Notes: generated by a model from the sequence alone, not told the origin. 64,000 nt of DNA from Acanthopleura granulata (GCA_016165875.1 JABBOT010000080.1:19602141-19666140), one strand, 5' to 3'; shown: positions 36,121 to 48,611, numbered from the stretch's first letter. A program made the numbers and translations.

Positions 36121-39100
36121 TGGGCAGCTTAATTATTTCACCAAAGCCCCAACTTACAGTTAAAGCTGTTATTTTGCTATTGCCACAAGTAAAATCGCAA
36201 TGTATAAAATATGCCCGTATTTGATCCTGTTGCAATGTTACACTACTTATAATGTTGCAACGTGCTCAGATTTATGAGGAATACTTTGGTTTGTTGCAAT
36301 TTGCATGGGGTTTTTAAAATGTTGCATTTTCCACTTTGAAATCAGTATTTCAGACTGTTACATTATGCATAATCCATAATTTTGAATCAACTTACCAATA
36401 TAAGCAAAACGTTTGCGTAATTACTGGCAATACATTGCGTTCTATGAAGTTCATCTCTTGCAGACATCGCAATACTGTATTTTTTCATTTTCAAAAAGAT
36501 TTGTTGTTTTGATTAGGACATGCAACAGAAGATGTATCCCCATTCCCCATGAAACTGCTTTACTTAGTCATAATTGGTTTCAGTTTCAAAAATGGTTTAT
36601 GGTTCTAATTTTGTGACTTACCTTAAAACTTTTTTACCTTAATATGAAGAGCCGTCCTTGACGTTCATGAGAATCTTGAAAACAGGCGATTAAATTCAAA
36701 TCGAAATCAGACTCATTTCAATGCACAGAGGTGTTAAATGGAAAGATCACATTTGGTAAAACTGTCTCAAATTGCTCAGTCATCTATGAACTGTGATTAA
36801 ACGTCTGTTCTTTTTCTAAGATTTTGTTAAAGAACTTTTAGAACCATGCGAAACAGAGATACGCGGTCTGATATCTCACATTATTCAATAAGATCTGCTC
36901 TTTCTAATGTTGAGCTAGTCAAATGAGAAGTTGTAAATTTTGGCCGAGAAGTCACCGTGCTTTAAAGAAAAGAAAACATCAGACGGTATACGTATGTATG
37001 CATCGATAAAGTATCCGATACATAGTTTAAATGTTCCGATCTTTAACTGCCGAGCAGTAGCTTAAAACACATGCAAATTGTTATCTTGAAATCTTAGATT
37101 TTCATGTTTTCAGAGAGGTAGCCGACAATATGCTAAAGCTGGATTACAAAAGTACGAAGGCACAGCGCAACCAGAACCTCACGTGTGTTTAGGCCATTCG
37201 TGTGTTTTGACGGTGATCCTGACACGTCGAGCATAAGCCTACCTGTGATATTTTTTCAGGATTGTAAAATCGTATTTTCCAAAATTATCAAAATGAACTG
37301 TAATGTACACTTCTTAATATCTTAATTAGTATATAAATTTCATGTGTTGGATGGAAACGATTGCTTCCCATTAAGGCCTACGGCGTTACCGTGTATTTTG
37401 ATTGCAGACTTCAAATGTCAAACTATGTAGAGAAGGGTTCATATCTGCCTTATTACAAATGAAATTTATGTACATATTACACTCGCCCACTGCCTGCGGC
37501 GTCCCGACCCATATGTCGTGTGCTCAGTGTAGGCTCTTCTCGCTATACACTGATGAAAAACTTGTTCAAAGCTAACATGAGACATGTGTCGTGTGTCAGA
37601 TGAATCAAAGGCACTAATGCGAGGAAAAAGAACAAAAAACTTTTCCTTCCCCACCTAAAAAACCAGTTAGGCTTGCGTGCGGGCGTGTGCTGGCTAACCC
37701 AGGGATCAGGCACACGGAGCCCCTGGGGGTAGTGTTTACCGCTCCCCCCCCCCCACCACCACCTGAGTTACCTGTTAAACGTGAATATAGGGGTTCACAG
37801 ATAAGGGCTAAAACCGTACCATACAGGTATAAATATATGTTATTGTGGTCAAACTGGTATATGCACAACAATATTTTACTGAAACAAGTGTTTTCAATTT
37901 TTTTGTAAAATGATATCAACGGTATCGCTCCATCTGTTGTGTTTGCTACGTATATAAAGGTGAAAGTATCAAATAATATGGTCAGGATATAGTGGCGAAT
38001 AAAGTGACCAAAAACAAATATGAAAGCGTATTTAACAGTACGTTTTCTTCTTCAAACGCAGCATGTCATTTAAATGCCTTATAAAATACATAACACATAA
38101 TAAGGTGAGAAATTGTTAATTTATTTTGATTAGTTGTTCACACGGTACTGCGACTAAGATTTTATTTACAAAACATAGTCAAAGTGTATAAAAAGATAAT
38201 ACCGTCAGATTGCTAAGAAAACCTCCGTACCGTGCCTGGTGTCAAATCGGCCAATCCCTTTTACCAGAAGTCACTATATTAACTACAGGAGCTCAATGGT
38301 TGTCTTCAGAGAGAGAGCTTTATTTACCAGTCAAACGCCCGAGACGCTAAGTGTCGCGTGTTTTGATGACAATCACATGTATTCCTAACAAACTAGTAGT
38401 AACTCAAAATTCGAAACATGTCCTCGAGCTGTGTAGGTTTCCCGGCACATGCGTCGTCTTATTCCCTCATACTGTTTTATACTGGGTATCATGACAACGA
38501 AAATAATTCTGACGGTAATGGAGATGCTAATGTTGATGATTATGGTGGTAATGAGCCTCGTCTTCATGGCGGTGGTGGTGATGATGATAATGGCGGTGGT
38601 AGTGATGATGAGGAGGAAGAGGAGGAGGAGTATAAAATAATAACGTCGGTGTGAGTAATGATTATGACAGTGTGATGACCCATATAACCTTGCTGATTCT
38701 AGTGATGATGGTGGTGGCGATGGTGATGATGATGAAGTATACCATGATAAGAAAGGAGCATGGCGGTGACGGTCCTATACCCCTGACTGGGATTGCTATG
38801 TGGGGCGTTCCAGTTTCCGTATAGAATACCAATGTACATACATATGCATGTATTCCCAGGTTATAGCTCGGAAACAATTGCCAGTGTTGAGAATGGAAAC
38901 CTTTCTCTTCCACTGGGTTCATGTATGACGTCATTAATTTGTGTGCTGTTGAATACCTCCTTCTCAGATGTTCATTGTGAAAAGCAGATACTAAGCACGC
39001 GAGGCAGTGACGCCATGCTAGAGGCCACTGGCAGAGATCGGTTTCCTACTAAGAACATATAAATTACCGGTCTTCTGGAAGAATCCATGACACTTGTTTG

Positions 39101-39799
39101 GCGGCAAACGTTGTTCTGCTATACTAGAAACAAGTGCACATACATCATCGCACACTAACGGCTCACCTGGTATTTATCTCTAACCGACTTTTGTGAAAGC
39201 TGCACGCCCAAGTGAAGGCCATCAGGTGACATAACAGATCGATAAGACAGAGCTTCAGAATTCGGTAAACACAATCAGTTGTGCAATGTGTCACAGCAGC
39301 AGTTTTCAGGCTAATCGACTGTAAATATATTATTTTTTTTTCGCCTCCATAAAGTGAGGTCACAATTTATCAATTCATGCGTGTTGGAAGAGAAGCCTCA
39401 TACACTGGGCCCCATAGCGGGTCTGAGGTAAGATTCCTGTTCAATTTCGCTTGTGGATTCGTGCAGGGTTCCAGAATTCCGTAAGTGTCCATGTTCGATC
39501 AAGTAAACAGGTACAGGTAGTGTGGACAGGGAAATCCTACATATACGACATATCGTAATGTGGTAACTGGAGGCTCAGCATTATCTATGACTTAGAGGTC
39601 CAGCCTTATATAATCATGTTTTCCACAATGCATAATTCCGAGTATTCGGCTAAATTAAGTGCCAAAGGCGACCAAGTTAAGTTTGGCGGGAAGGTTCTTG
39701 GGCATAAGCGCATGCCATGCCAAAATCACGATGAACAACTGTGTGCAAAACACCATCCGTGCATGTTAAGATCAATTTCCAGAGACTTGCGCGCCAAGT
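36121..39799. other. Intergenic sequence, no gene seen
   Basis: Contains a C-rich run at about 37742-37765 and a degenerate (GAT/GGT)n region at 38500-38740. That region produces Asp/Gly- or Met-rich spurious ORFs. Nothing else recognised. Confidence 0.6.
38515..38740. repeat. Degenerate (GAT/GGT)n trinucleotide region
   Basis: GATGAT, GGTGGT and GAGGAG runs interspersed with unique bases on the + strand. The low-complexity ORFs here are by-products. Confidence 0.85.
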
Positions 39800-39935
39800 A
39801 CTGTCTGCAACCTGCATATAGTCGTGAATTTCGACCGGAGCCTGCCAGGTTTCCTTCCACCATAATGCTGGCACCGTTGTACAAGTGAAAGATTCTTGAG
39901 TACGGCGTAAAACACCAATCAAATAAATAAATTTA
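39800..39935 (+). mobile_element. 5'-truncated SINE (family A)
   Basis: Keeps the 3' half: TTTCCTTCCACCATAATGCTGGC, CAAGTGAAAGATTCTTGAGTACGG, then CGTAAAACACCAATCAAATAAATAAAT. The tRNA-like head is missing. Confidence 0.85.
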
Positions 39936-42900
39936 TTAGAGAAATGCACCACTTACAAGGTAAGCTGATAAACGTTACATAACCACGTCATCGAAATTAT
40001 CTAACTAGCTGCAGAGCCGGCAAGATTTTCAGATGCAACAGAATGAAGTCCATATGTGATATCCACTCTGTCGCATCTATTGCCTGGCCCACAAAAAGTG
40101 TGAAAACATTTTTAACATCATATTTGAAATCAGAATATTAATTGTCACGTGTCATAAAGTTTCGTATTAAATTCAATTAAATTTGGTTCATTATTTGTGA
40201 TGATATCAGACCGATAACGTTATTGCCTGTTACAATGTCAGATCAGTCAGGAACAAATGAACGAGCCGACGGACAAACCATGTATTTCAAATTTTTGTGA
40301 ACTTCTCCAAGCACATCTCATAAAGCTTGGGGAAGAGAGGTTTATTGTGTGTCTCCCCAACACAAAAAAAACAGAAAATAGATTGTTTTGTATGGGGGCG
40401 ACAAGAACATTTTCCGTTGGTGGTCAAGGGGAAGTAATAATGTTCTCGCACAATTTCCTTGCTTAAATTCACACGAGTCCTGGGCCGTTTTTCAATATAG
40501 ATGTCTTGATGCCATGCTCAGGGATACGTTTCGTTTTACAAAAGATCGGCATCCACAAGAGCTTAAGACGCAACTCAACTCGCCCCAGTTGCTGCTGGAA
40601 ATACACACTGGACAAAACCGAGACACACGTAACCACTGGGGTAGAACTCCCGTTGTTATCTTGCGCAAGCCAGCGTTTAAGGCCCGATGCAGCAGCCTGT
40701 TGAGCGGAGTTGGGTCTTAAGTAGCCTTAGGAATCAGACGTTGCCTGCCGCTGTATCAGTACACACCTCCTTCAAGTTTATGTCAAAGACCCGATGAGAA
40801 TATTACGCCAAGCGATCATACTGGCAGAAGGCAGATCGTGTGCGTTTGTGATTACTAGGTTACCAAAATTGCCCTAAAATCGCAATCGCAAAGGCAGGAA
40901 TGACATATACAGTGTATATTTTATGGAGAAAAATTACCACATGGTACGAAATAAGTTATATGAAATAGATCTCCAGATCTGAAAGCAAAACGATTGCCTA
41001 TATGTTGAATGACCGGAGCAAGTGAAACCCGTTTCACAGCTAACAGATGGCTGTCACACCACTCATATACTTGAACAAACCAAGGCGTATCACGAGATCG
41101 TATCAAAATGCTTCTAATGCCAAGATGATACAACAAGCCCATTTTATGGCTAAATGTGATCTGTAAAAACTTTTAATTCGACAAAATGAGAAAGATTAAA
41201 TCGTAAATACATATATCAGTAACACAAAGAGTAAAGGGAAAAGGTAAGTAGTATAATTGAAACCAGTGGCTTAAATTAATAGTATGTCTTTTCCATTATT
41301 GGCATTAAATTTAATACTTCCGTGATTAAGGTGTTAATAATGAGAACATGTATTCACTTTAAGCGGTATATAAGCCGTATACAAGCGATCCTGATGATAA
41401 AACTTCATGGCATTCTTGGTGGCAATCGGTTTCAATCTGAACTGCATTTGAGGTATCACAACCTAGCATCATCAATGGCAAAGTGCTAAAAATCTGTTAA
41501 AAAATCTGTGCTAAAAACCATTCAACTGCTGCAGAAAATGTAGGCTAGGTGGGATCGATGCGGTGCCGGAAAGGTGGGAACTGACAAACCAGCATTTCCA
41601 TAATGAGCTGTAGGAATGTAAAACGGTAAACTCTCACACAAATATCTCAGATTCAAAATAAATATTCCTAAGTGCGCAAGGTTAAGAATTTTCATAACCA
41701 TAAAACTTGATTGTCCTTGAAGACACACTAGGGAAATGCTTCACACACCAGCCCAGAATCAACGGATTAAATTAAATAAATAATTACTACACCTATTTAC
41801 ACTTTTATGTTTCTACCAAACATTGCAAATAAATTTTCTCGTGTAAATGTTATAAATGCAACAATTCAAACGTATATATCACAAATGACATTTTAACTCT
41901 AAAATATTCAGCTTTGTTTAATAAATATGTACATCTTTTCTTCTCCTTGTCAGGGAAAATTATAAAATGTCAATAATTTACATATACTTCTCCCGCATAC
42001 AACATATCCTGAGGTAAAACACTGTGTTTGCATTAAAAAGAATATTAAAGTACACCTAGTAATACATGAAGAGGTATAAAACTTCCGTGCAAAAAAACCC
42101 CGTCGAAACAAAACGTTGACATTATCAAACCCACTCCCTCAAAATATACACACACGTTCAGTTGTGAAGCAACAAATAAGCAACCTGGAGTCCAAAGTGC
42201 ACTGCGAGTGCTGAGGAGTTCTGGTAGGCATTTAGTTTGGAAGTGGAAAATCTGGAGTCCGATCCCGTGTCCTGTCATTTCAAGGCCTAAAGATTTGCAG
42301 TTTTGGTAATTCTCTCACATAGTGACGGGATGGACCAAATTGTTGTTTTCCTGGCAGCACACTGATGCCGAGTTGAGCACCTTGTCTGGAGCGTCACACC
42401 ACCATTCGAGTGAGGGAATATTTAATATATTCGGCAGTGAGATTGGCCTAATACAAAGTGATGTCCTATGCTTTGCACAAAAGCACGTTTTAATACCCCT
42501 GAAACGGAGCAGACACAAGGAACATAAGATAAAATCTACGGAAAATAAGTACACATCCTTATCAACCCATATCAGAAATGTCTCCAATGCTCTGTAATGT
42601 AGAAATGTGAACTTTGAAAATAAGTTTAAATTCGGAAACAACTGTTTCCGATGACATGAACAACCAAAATCACAATATAGTATACATCTGGACAAGAAAT
42701 CCTGCAACAACAGCCCTCTAAACCATTCTTAACCCTCCAAAAATAAAAAAAAACAATCACTCTTAATTCTTTGTGTTTCCCTTATATTTCACATGGGCAT
42801 GAAATAAGTAACATGTCCACTGGGTATCCTCTGAAAATTGATTTCAGATCAAATGAATTTTGTCACAGATCGAAACATATTGTCGAAAGATAAAAGATGC

Positions 42901-44327
42901 ATTAACTTGTTAACCTGATTCTTGGCGATGTTAAGGAACTCAAATCACAATACGGTATATACCTTAACATTATGAAACGCATTATGAACCCTCAGAGCAC
43001 CGACCATAATCAAACTATGGATCAAAATTGCCCACTATGTCTTTGTCCACTTGCCGACAGGTGATGCAACCTAAAAACAACCTATAAAATGAGTTCAATT
43101 TTCTGATATGGCTTATGGACTTGTATAGATACCCAACTAACTTCTCATAGGGAAGAATGTTGGAGAGCGTAAGACCAAAGCTTGATGTAACAGATATTCC
43201 CCTGCTCAAAGGAAGAGTCGACTGAATGAATATTGATTCCGTTTGCCGAGAAATCCAATTCAGGATGAGGAACTCATATGGAAGTTAACTTGGGCATTTA
43301 CCTTTGAACAGATAAAGCGGACACAGTCAGACCAATCCAGCAAGGTCAAGCCACCTAATGCTACCCTTACCCATGAAATTCACGGTACAAAGAACTTAGT
43401 AGCATAATCCGAAGCTACTGTCAGGCTGATGGTCACCAGTCAAATCACTAGCGTCGTTTCAGTGAATGTTGCCAGTGCCAGAAGAAGGGGTAAGATTCCC
43501 TGTAATCAGTGCATGAACCTTGGAGGCTGATCACTGGAAACAACTAAAGGCCACTGCTGCGGGACAAGTAGTGTTCTGTAATACTGGACACTCCAATGCT
43601 GATAGGTCTGCTCAATGCAGACACGAATATATCTGACAAACGTAGAGCTACATAATAAAGTGATGCAACATCAAGTTCTATTAAGCTTCTAAAAGAACTA
43701 AGGCCTGACGGTTACATTAGTGTAAGCCTTACGCATGTCAAGTAACAGGCAGCAAGGCTAATGTTTTAATTTACTTGAATTGGAAGGCCGTGGACCGCCA
43801 ACCAAGCATTCAGCACATTGTTTGGAGTTTGGGAGGGTGTCCATAGTTTTCTGCCATACACCAGGTTCCTGCTTACGAACCTGACATTATGAATCCATCA
43901 GGGAAAGGTTTCCTCCCTTTGTAGCTTGTGCTACACATTTTTCGTGTCCCCAGCTTTTCGGTGGGCAGACAGCAGTCCTCACGCCCCAGTTAAATGCCAC
44001 TACCCATACATCTAGGTGGGTTGCAGTCAGGGACAGTTTTTTTACCTCTTTTTAACAGACTGAACCAGCTGCAACTACTCTGACAGACGTGAACCCTTAT
44101 AAGGTGAGCTACACATGCATTTTTGTCCTACATTTAAATATGTCAGCAGCTCTGGACATTTGTTACCTGCCTTTCTTAACCACGTCTGTGACTCTAACAC
44201 CAAGGCTTCTGCTAAAGATGAATCCAAATCACACTTTAATACCCTGTCCAGTCTTCTCTTATCACATTTTATCAAAAGCATTTTTTTTTTTTTTTGGTAC
44301 ACTTTTTGTCAAGACATTTAACAGCTG
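39936..44327. other. Intergenic DNA downstream of TMPPE, no gene seen
   Basis: AT-rich sequence without recognisable exons on either strand; part may be TMPPE 3' UTR. A candidate polyadenylation signal for TMPPE (ATTAAA on the - strand) lies at 44236-44241, about 90 bases after the stop codon. Confidence 0.5.
44236..44241 (-). promoter_or_regulatory. Candidate polyadenylation signal (ATTAAA) for TMPPE
   Basis: Variant hexamer on the coding strand shortly after the stop codon, following a 16-base A tract in the transcript sense. Motif only. Confidence 0.3.
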
Positions 44328-44518
44328 TCATACGCGTGTCAAAATGATCTCGCTGATTTCTCTGGTGGTGAAAACCCTCATAGGGATTCCCCAGTAGAAG
44401 GTTCCCATGGAGACATAAACATGGCTGCTGGATCCATACTTGTACAATCCAGCGAAGAAAGGGTTGGATAGGTAAGCACCAATGATAAGTGGAAACATCT
44501 GACCTCCATGGGTGTGAC
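44328..44518 (-). CDS. TMPPE: TMPPE exon 5: GHTHGG motif and stop
   Basis: Completes Gly390 and codes HTHGGQMFPLIIGAYLS through GTFYWGIPMRV to a TGA stop. Acceptor TTTGCAG. Confidence 0.95.
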
Positions 44519-47500
44519 CTGCAAACAGATAGTAAGTTGATCCATTTTATTTGTTTTTTTTCACAAGGCCTTTCAGGAATTGGAAAAAAAAGGCAACTTA
44601 CTGATAACAATAAACATGAAGAAACCTGTGACACTTTTTCGATCATAATAAATCTCAAGCTTCAGCCAATTCAGATTGCTTAAATTTCATCAAAATTTGT
44701 TGTTTATTATTTCATTAATGTATAATGTCACACTTAAGGTTTGTTCACTTCACTGGAGGAGGAAACCTGAGTGCAAAGAGGAAACCACAGTTCTTTTCTT
44801 GAAAGATGACTCACCTGATGCCAGCAATATAACTCACGTCATTGAAAGATGACTCAGCTGACTGCATCAAGATGACTCATAGCAATACGATGACTCACCT
44901 GATGGCAACATTATGACTTGCATGACAGCAACAAGATGACTCATCTGATAGCAATAAGAGGGGGCCTCCGTGGCTCAGTCGGTTAGCGCGCTATCGCAGC
45001 ACAATGACCCAAAGCTTCCCACCAATGCGGTTGCTGTGAGTTCAAGACGAGCTCATGCTGGCTTCCTCTCTGGCCATACTTGGGAAGGTCTGCCAGCAAT
45101 CTGCAGATGGTCGTGGGTTCCCCCTGGCTCTGCCTGCTTTCCTCCCACCATAATGCTGGCTGCCGTCATTTAAGTGAAATATTCTTGAGTACGGCGTAAA
45201 ACACCAATCAAATAAATAAATAAATGATAGCAATAAGATGACTCACCTGGTACAACATTATCACTCACCTGACAGCAACAAGATGATTCATCTGACAGTA
45301 ACAAGATGACTCACCTGACAGCACTAGGTCTACTCTGTGTTTGGACAACAGTGCCAATTTGGCTGCCTTTGGCTGATGAGCTAAGAGGATTGTGGGATAC
45401 TTAGGGTCACATGTTGCCAAAGCCTCATCCAGATTCATGAGATGGTTTCGATACCTAGATAAAATACATGTGTATATTCAGGCAAATACACGTAAACTCG
45501 TCCATGAATTTAAATCGAGGATAAATACGCAAAACTTATGTATGGAGCAAATGAGCCGAGATCACACTAAGTGATTTATTTATTTATTTCATTTATTTGA
45601 CTCGGTTTAATGTCACACTCAGTAATATTTCACCAAGGCAGAAGTCAGTTTTATGGGTGGAGGAAAACAAAATGACTGGGGTAAACCACCGACCTTTGAT
45701 GAAGTGTCCCAGGTGTGAAATATAGACATGCACACCTAACTGATGTAAAACAAGTGGTCTCAAAGAATGAAAACTGTGCAAACGACCATACAGGCAAAGC
45801 TGACCTCTTGTGTCCTTGCGGCTGAAAGGTGAGTGTCTTTTTACCAGTAGGTTATGACCACACCCCTTGAAGTGAAACTCAAAATTTTATGAAAAGGAAA
45901 CCAAAGAACAACCCATTTACAACCCATGGACAAACACACAACAAGTGTGCGATGAAAGCGAACACTTGCAATCTCCCCCGTTATTAAAACAAAACAGTTA
46001 ATTTACCCAATGCGTTCTGCATCTACATCATTTGTGCCTGCTATACAGATGTGTTCTGCCGGTGCCTTCTGATGGCTGATTTTAGCATTAGCATTGTCCA
46101 GGGTCGTAAATCCCAGCGTTTCCACATACTTCATCCAGTTGTCTACATCCCCTGTGTAATATTCGTGGTTTCCTGTTAACCATAACAAATCAATTCAATA
46201 CAGGGAACATGCACATAAAGCATGATGTTCTGCTCATACTGTTCACAAATTTATGCCTGTACAAAACTGTACACTTTCATGTTTCCAAATTAAAATATTG
46301 CTCAAGGACAATCTCTGTGAGTGAGATAAACCGAATTGTACTTCATAATGGCACAGGGCGTGGGGGATGGTGTTTTCAAGTTAAACCATAGTCCTGTTTG
46401 ACATCACAGGCTGCCATCAAAGTCCCTTCAGAGTATACAGGACTACCCTAAATTCTTTTAATTTTTAGAACTGATAGTAGTAGTACTGAAAGCTTAACTT
46501 ACATTTCTCATGCTTTTTTGGAAAAGCAAAGATATGGTAATGTTGTTTGTTAGATGGACTAACCATGTGAGAAAAGAAAAACTCTGTATTCGTGTTACAA
46601 TTACACAATTATATGTGTAAGCTGTTTGCTATAAAATTAGAAGAATTAGAGTAATGTCAGCAGAAAAAACATGATACACATGCAGAATAAAAGATATCCA
46701 CATGGGACACAAGGCACCCAAATAAAATACAAGATATCTAAATTGAATGCAATATATCTGAACTCAAAACACCAATCCAGAATTCAAGACCTCTGCCAGT
46801 ACCTGTGACATAAAACTTTCCGTAAGTTGTTTGCAGCTGTTTAAGTGGTTCTGCAGCCTTGTGAAGGCGCTCCACACTCCCATCAACCAGGTCTCCAGTC
46901 AGTACCACAATGTCTGACATACAAAAGACAATTCATATAAGATAATTCATCCTAAAGACTAGGACTATGGTACACCATTAACCTGAAGACTCCCAATACA
47001 TCTACCTGGACTTGCAGAACATTAGGCCATCCTTAAAAATATGTTTGTTCAGCATAACCTGACTGACCCTTCAAAAAAAGAGACCTACTCAAAAGTTTTT
47101 CATGGCATTTTGACAAATTTTTTTTCTTTATATTTTTCTCTCCATGTTAATTTCTTTAAACTCCCCATCTTTCCAGAATTAAAAAACAAGAATTCCCTAC
47201 CAAGCGAGTATTTTTTCATACGGTCAAATTATGCCCAACAAACAGTTTTTTAAGGATGGCCTTAAGGAGAAAAACTGAAAATGTTTTTTAATGGACCATT
47301 TTGATACGATATGTCACAAGTGATATTTTTGCCAAAAAATCTAGATCTGAGCTGAATCCAGTATGTCGCCAGTCTGCAACGGTATAAATAGCCATGTACT
47401 TATAATATTACTTGTACTCTGCACATTCAGATACTGATATGTGAATTAGACTCCTACAACACTTAATATTTAGGCCTACAACTGTGGCATGAGAATCCAG

Positions 47501-48539
47501 ATGACAATCATTCTGATCTATACTGTCAAGTACATTATCATATACCCGCAGATATTTGACATATGAATACAGGCTTTTTTTGTTGTTTTTTTTTTTAACA
47601 GGGTTAATCAGGGTTACCTCCATCTGAAAAAAATAAAGTGTAAATTAAGTTTTGATATTGAGTTTTTCAAAATAAATTGGGTCATTCTTATCTGGGGAAA
47701 CTACACACCGTGACGGTGCAGAAAAATTGAGTATCAGTATATTTTTCAAACTGAGTTCGATTTTTTTTCTTGACATGTACATGTATACCTGGCTGAAGTT
47801 GGTTAGCCATTTCTACCACATCCCTGACTTTACTTCTCCCCACAGTTGGCCCCAGGTGAATGTCTGACAGCTGGACGATCCGTAAGCCTTCCAAAGTCTC
47901 GGGCAAATCCTTGACAGGAACGCGAACAGTTTTCACCGTGGGTAGTTGGTGAGCAGTATAGAGACCATACAGCGATATACTTAGGGCGTACACGATGGCC
48001 GTTAAAGTTCTAAGAGAAAGGTTTGCTTTGGTGTTGTTGTATCTTTTGGGATGTAGAAGGCCAATGATGTAGCCCAGTATTCCCACGATAAGCATTCCTG
48101 TGATTAAATGAACGAAGGAACCTAGGCATATGTAAGTCACCATACTGATAAAAGCCGGCTCTGTGCCGATAAAATATAAATTTGTTAAATAACTAAGATG
48201 GCAAAAGAGCAGATAAACGAATAAAATTATCCTCCATACAACAGTGCAAGGTTGAGTCCTAAATCCCGGTGGAACTGATTTGGGCAAACCACGTGCTGTT
48301 GTAGTTGTATCATCTTTCACTTTCTCCACAGAATGACTGTCAAAAATCGCACCGAGTCTTCGCCACACATAGCGAGACAACAAAAATAACACTGCTTGAA
48401 TACCAAAAATAAAGTGAGCCCTGAATATGATGGCCTTTGTAGAAAAGTCTAAGGTCGAAGTATAAATATAGACATCCGTTAAAACCACAGCAACGATGGA
48501 TACAAAAACGGCAGTCCAGTTTTTCACACGGAGCGCCAT
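44328..48539 (-). CDS. TMPPE: TMPPE, transmembrane metallophosphoesterase, complete, five exons, 452 aa
   Basis: Membrane-anchored calcineurin-like metal-dependent phosphoesterase; the substrate of this family is not established. Exons on the - strand: 48539-47789, 46913-46803, 46172-46007, 45454-45315, 44518-44328; all introns GT-AG and the frame is continuous over 1359 nt. Residues 1-200 contain about five hydrophobic segments (near 8-26, 37-57, 101-121, 129-161, 178-197). Metal-site motifs follow in order: SDIHLG (Asp226, His228), TGDLVDG (Asp258, Asp261), GNHE (Asn289, His290), LAHQP (His369), GHTHGG (His391, His393). The C-terminal MGTFYWGIPMRV is typical of the family. Length matches vertebrate TMPPE (about 453 aa). 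It lies downstream of METTL17 in the same orientation. Intron 4 starts with a repeat array of its own donor site. Confidence 0.96.
44802..44959 (-). repeat. Splice-donor minisatellite in TMPPE intron 4, distal part
   Basis: About seven diverged copies of a 23-bp unit whose - strand consensus is CTGTCAGGTGAGTCATCTTG plus TTG. Two copies keep a full CAG|GTGAGT donor (GT at 44898-44897 and 44814-44813). This part was separated from the proximal copies by a SINE. Confidence 0.85.
44960..45224 (+). mobile_element. Full-length tRNA-derived SINE (family A) with 14-bp target duplication
   Basis: Head GGGGGCCTCCGTGGCTCAGT with A-box TGGCTCAGTCGG, B-box-like GAGTTCAAGACG, body CTCATGCTGGCTTCCTCTCTGG, and tail TTCTTGAGTACGGCGTAAAA then CACCAATC(AAAT)n. 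TGATAGCAATAAGA occurs exactly on both sides (44946-44959 and 45225-45238). It inserted within the donor minisatellite of TMPPE intron 4, antisense to the gene. Confidence 0.96.
45225..45320 (-). repeat. Splice-donor minisatellite in TMPPE intron 4, proximal part
   Basis: Four tandem 23-bp units running straight out of exon 4. The exon-intron junction CTGTCAG|GTGAGTCATCTTG is itself the first unit. Units 3 and 4 keep the full CAG|GTGAGT donor (GT at 45268-45267 and 45246-45245). Confidence 0.9.
45315..45454 (-). CDS. TMPPE: TMPPE exon 4
   Basis: Codes residues 343 (shared) to 389 plus one base, including YPTILLAHQPKAAKLALLS. The donor is CAG|GTGAGT, a perfect consensus that is tandemly repeated in the intron. 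Confidence 0.95.
45571..45790 (-). repeat. Dispersed repeat in TMPPE intron 3
   Basis: (TTTA)n then ATTTGACTCGGTTTAATGTC, ACACTCAGTAATATTTCACC and GGGGTAAACCACCGACCTTTG: the same family as 35871-36120. Confidence 0.7.
46007..46172 (-). CDS. TMPPE: TMPPE exon 3: GNHE motif
   Basis: Completes Gly288 and codes NHEYYTGDVDNWMKYVETLG to AERI plus two bases. Contains the GNHE metal-site signature. Confidence 0.95.
46803..46913 (-). CDS. TMPPE: TMPPE exon 2: GDLVD motif
   Basis: Completes Asp251 and codes IVVLTGDLVDGSVERLHKAA to GKFYVT plus one base. GDxxD is the second metallophosphoesterase signature. Confidence 0.95.
47025..47261. mobile_element. 237-bp MITE with inverted ends and TTA target duplication (PIF/Harbinger-like)
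   Basis: The left end GGCCATCCTTAAAAATATGT and the reverse complement of the right end GGCCATCCTTAAAAAACTGT are identical for 15 bp and similar for about 40 bp. TTA flanks both sides (47022-47024, 47262-47264). No coding capacity. The 3-bp TTA duplication and GGC start fit PIF/Harbinger-type nonautonomous elements. It sits in TMPPE intron 1. Confidence 0.85.
47789..48539 (-). CDS. TMPPE: TMPPE exon 1: membrane domain and DIH motif
   Basis: Starts MALRVKNWTAVFVSIVAVVL and codes residues 1-250 plus one base, including all membrane segments and LSDIHLGPTVGRSKV. The ATG is the first in frame after an upstream stop-containing region. Confidence 0.95.
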
Positions 48540-48611
48540 TTTTGTTCAAATGGTCGAAGGGAAGTCACTCTCATGATAAATCATAAAAACACTGTTCAGT
48601 CCAGTTATCCG

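Noticed and set aside
38418..38654. Asp/Gly/Glu-rich ORF that looks like an acidic protein
   Set aside because: It is the translation of a degenerate GAT/GGT/GAG trinucleotide tract; all frames there are low complexity.
44960..45224. tRNA gene on the + strand
   Set aside because: A and B boxes are present, but the sequence continues into a SINE body with tail and target duplication, and other copies exist in the window.
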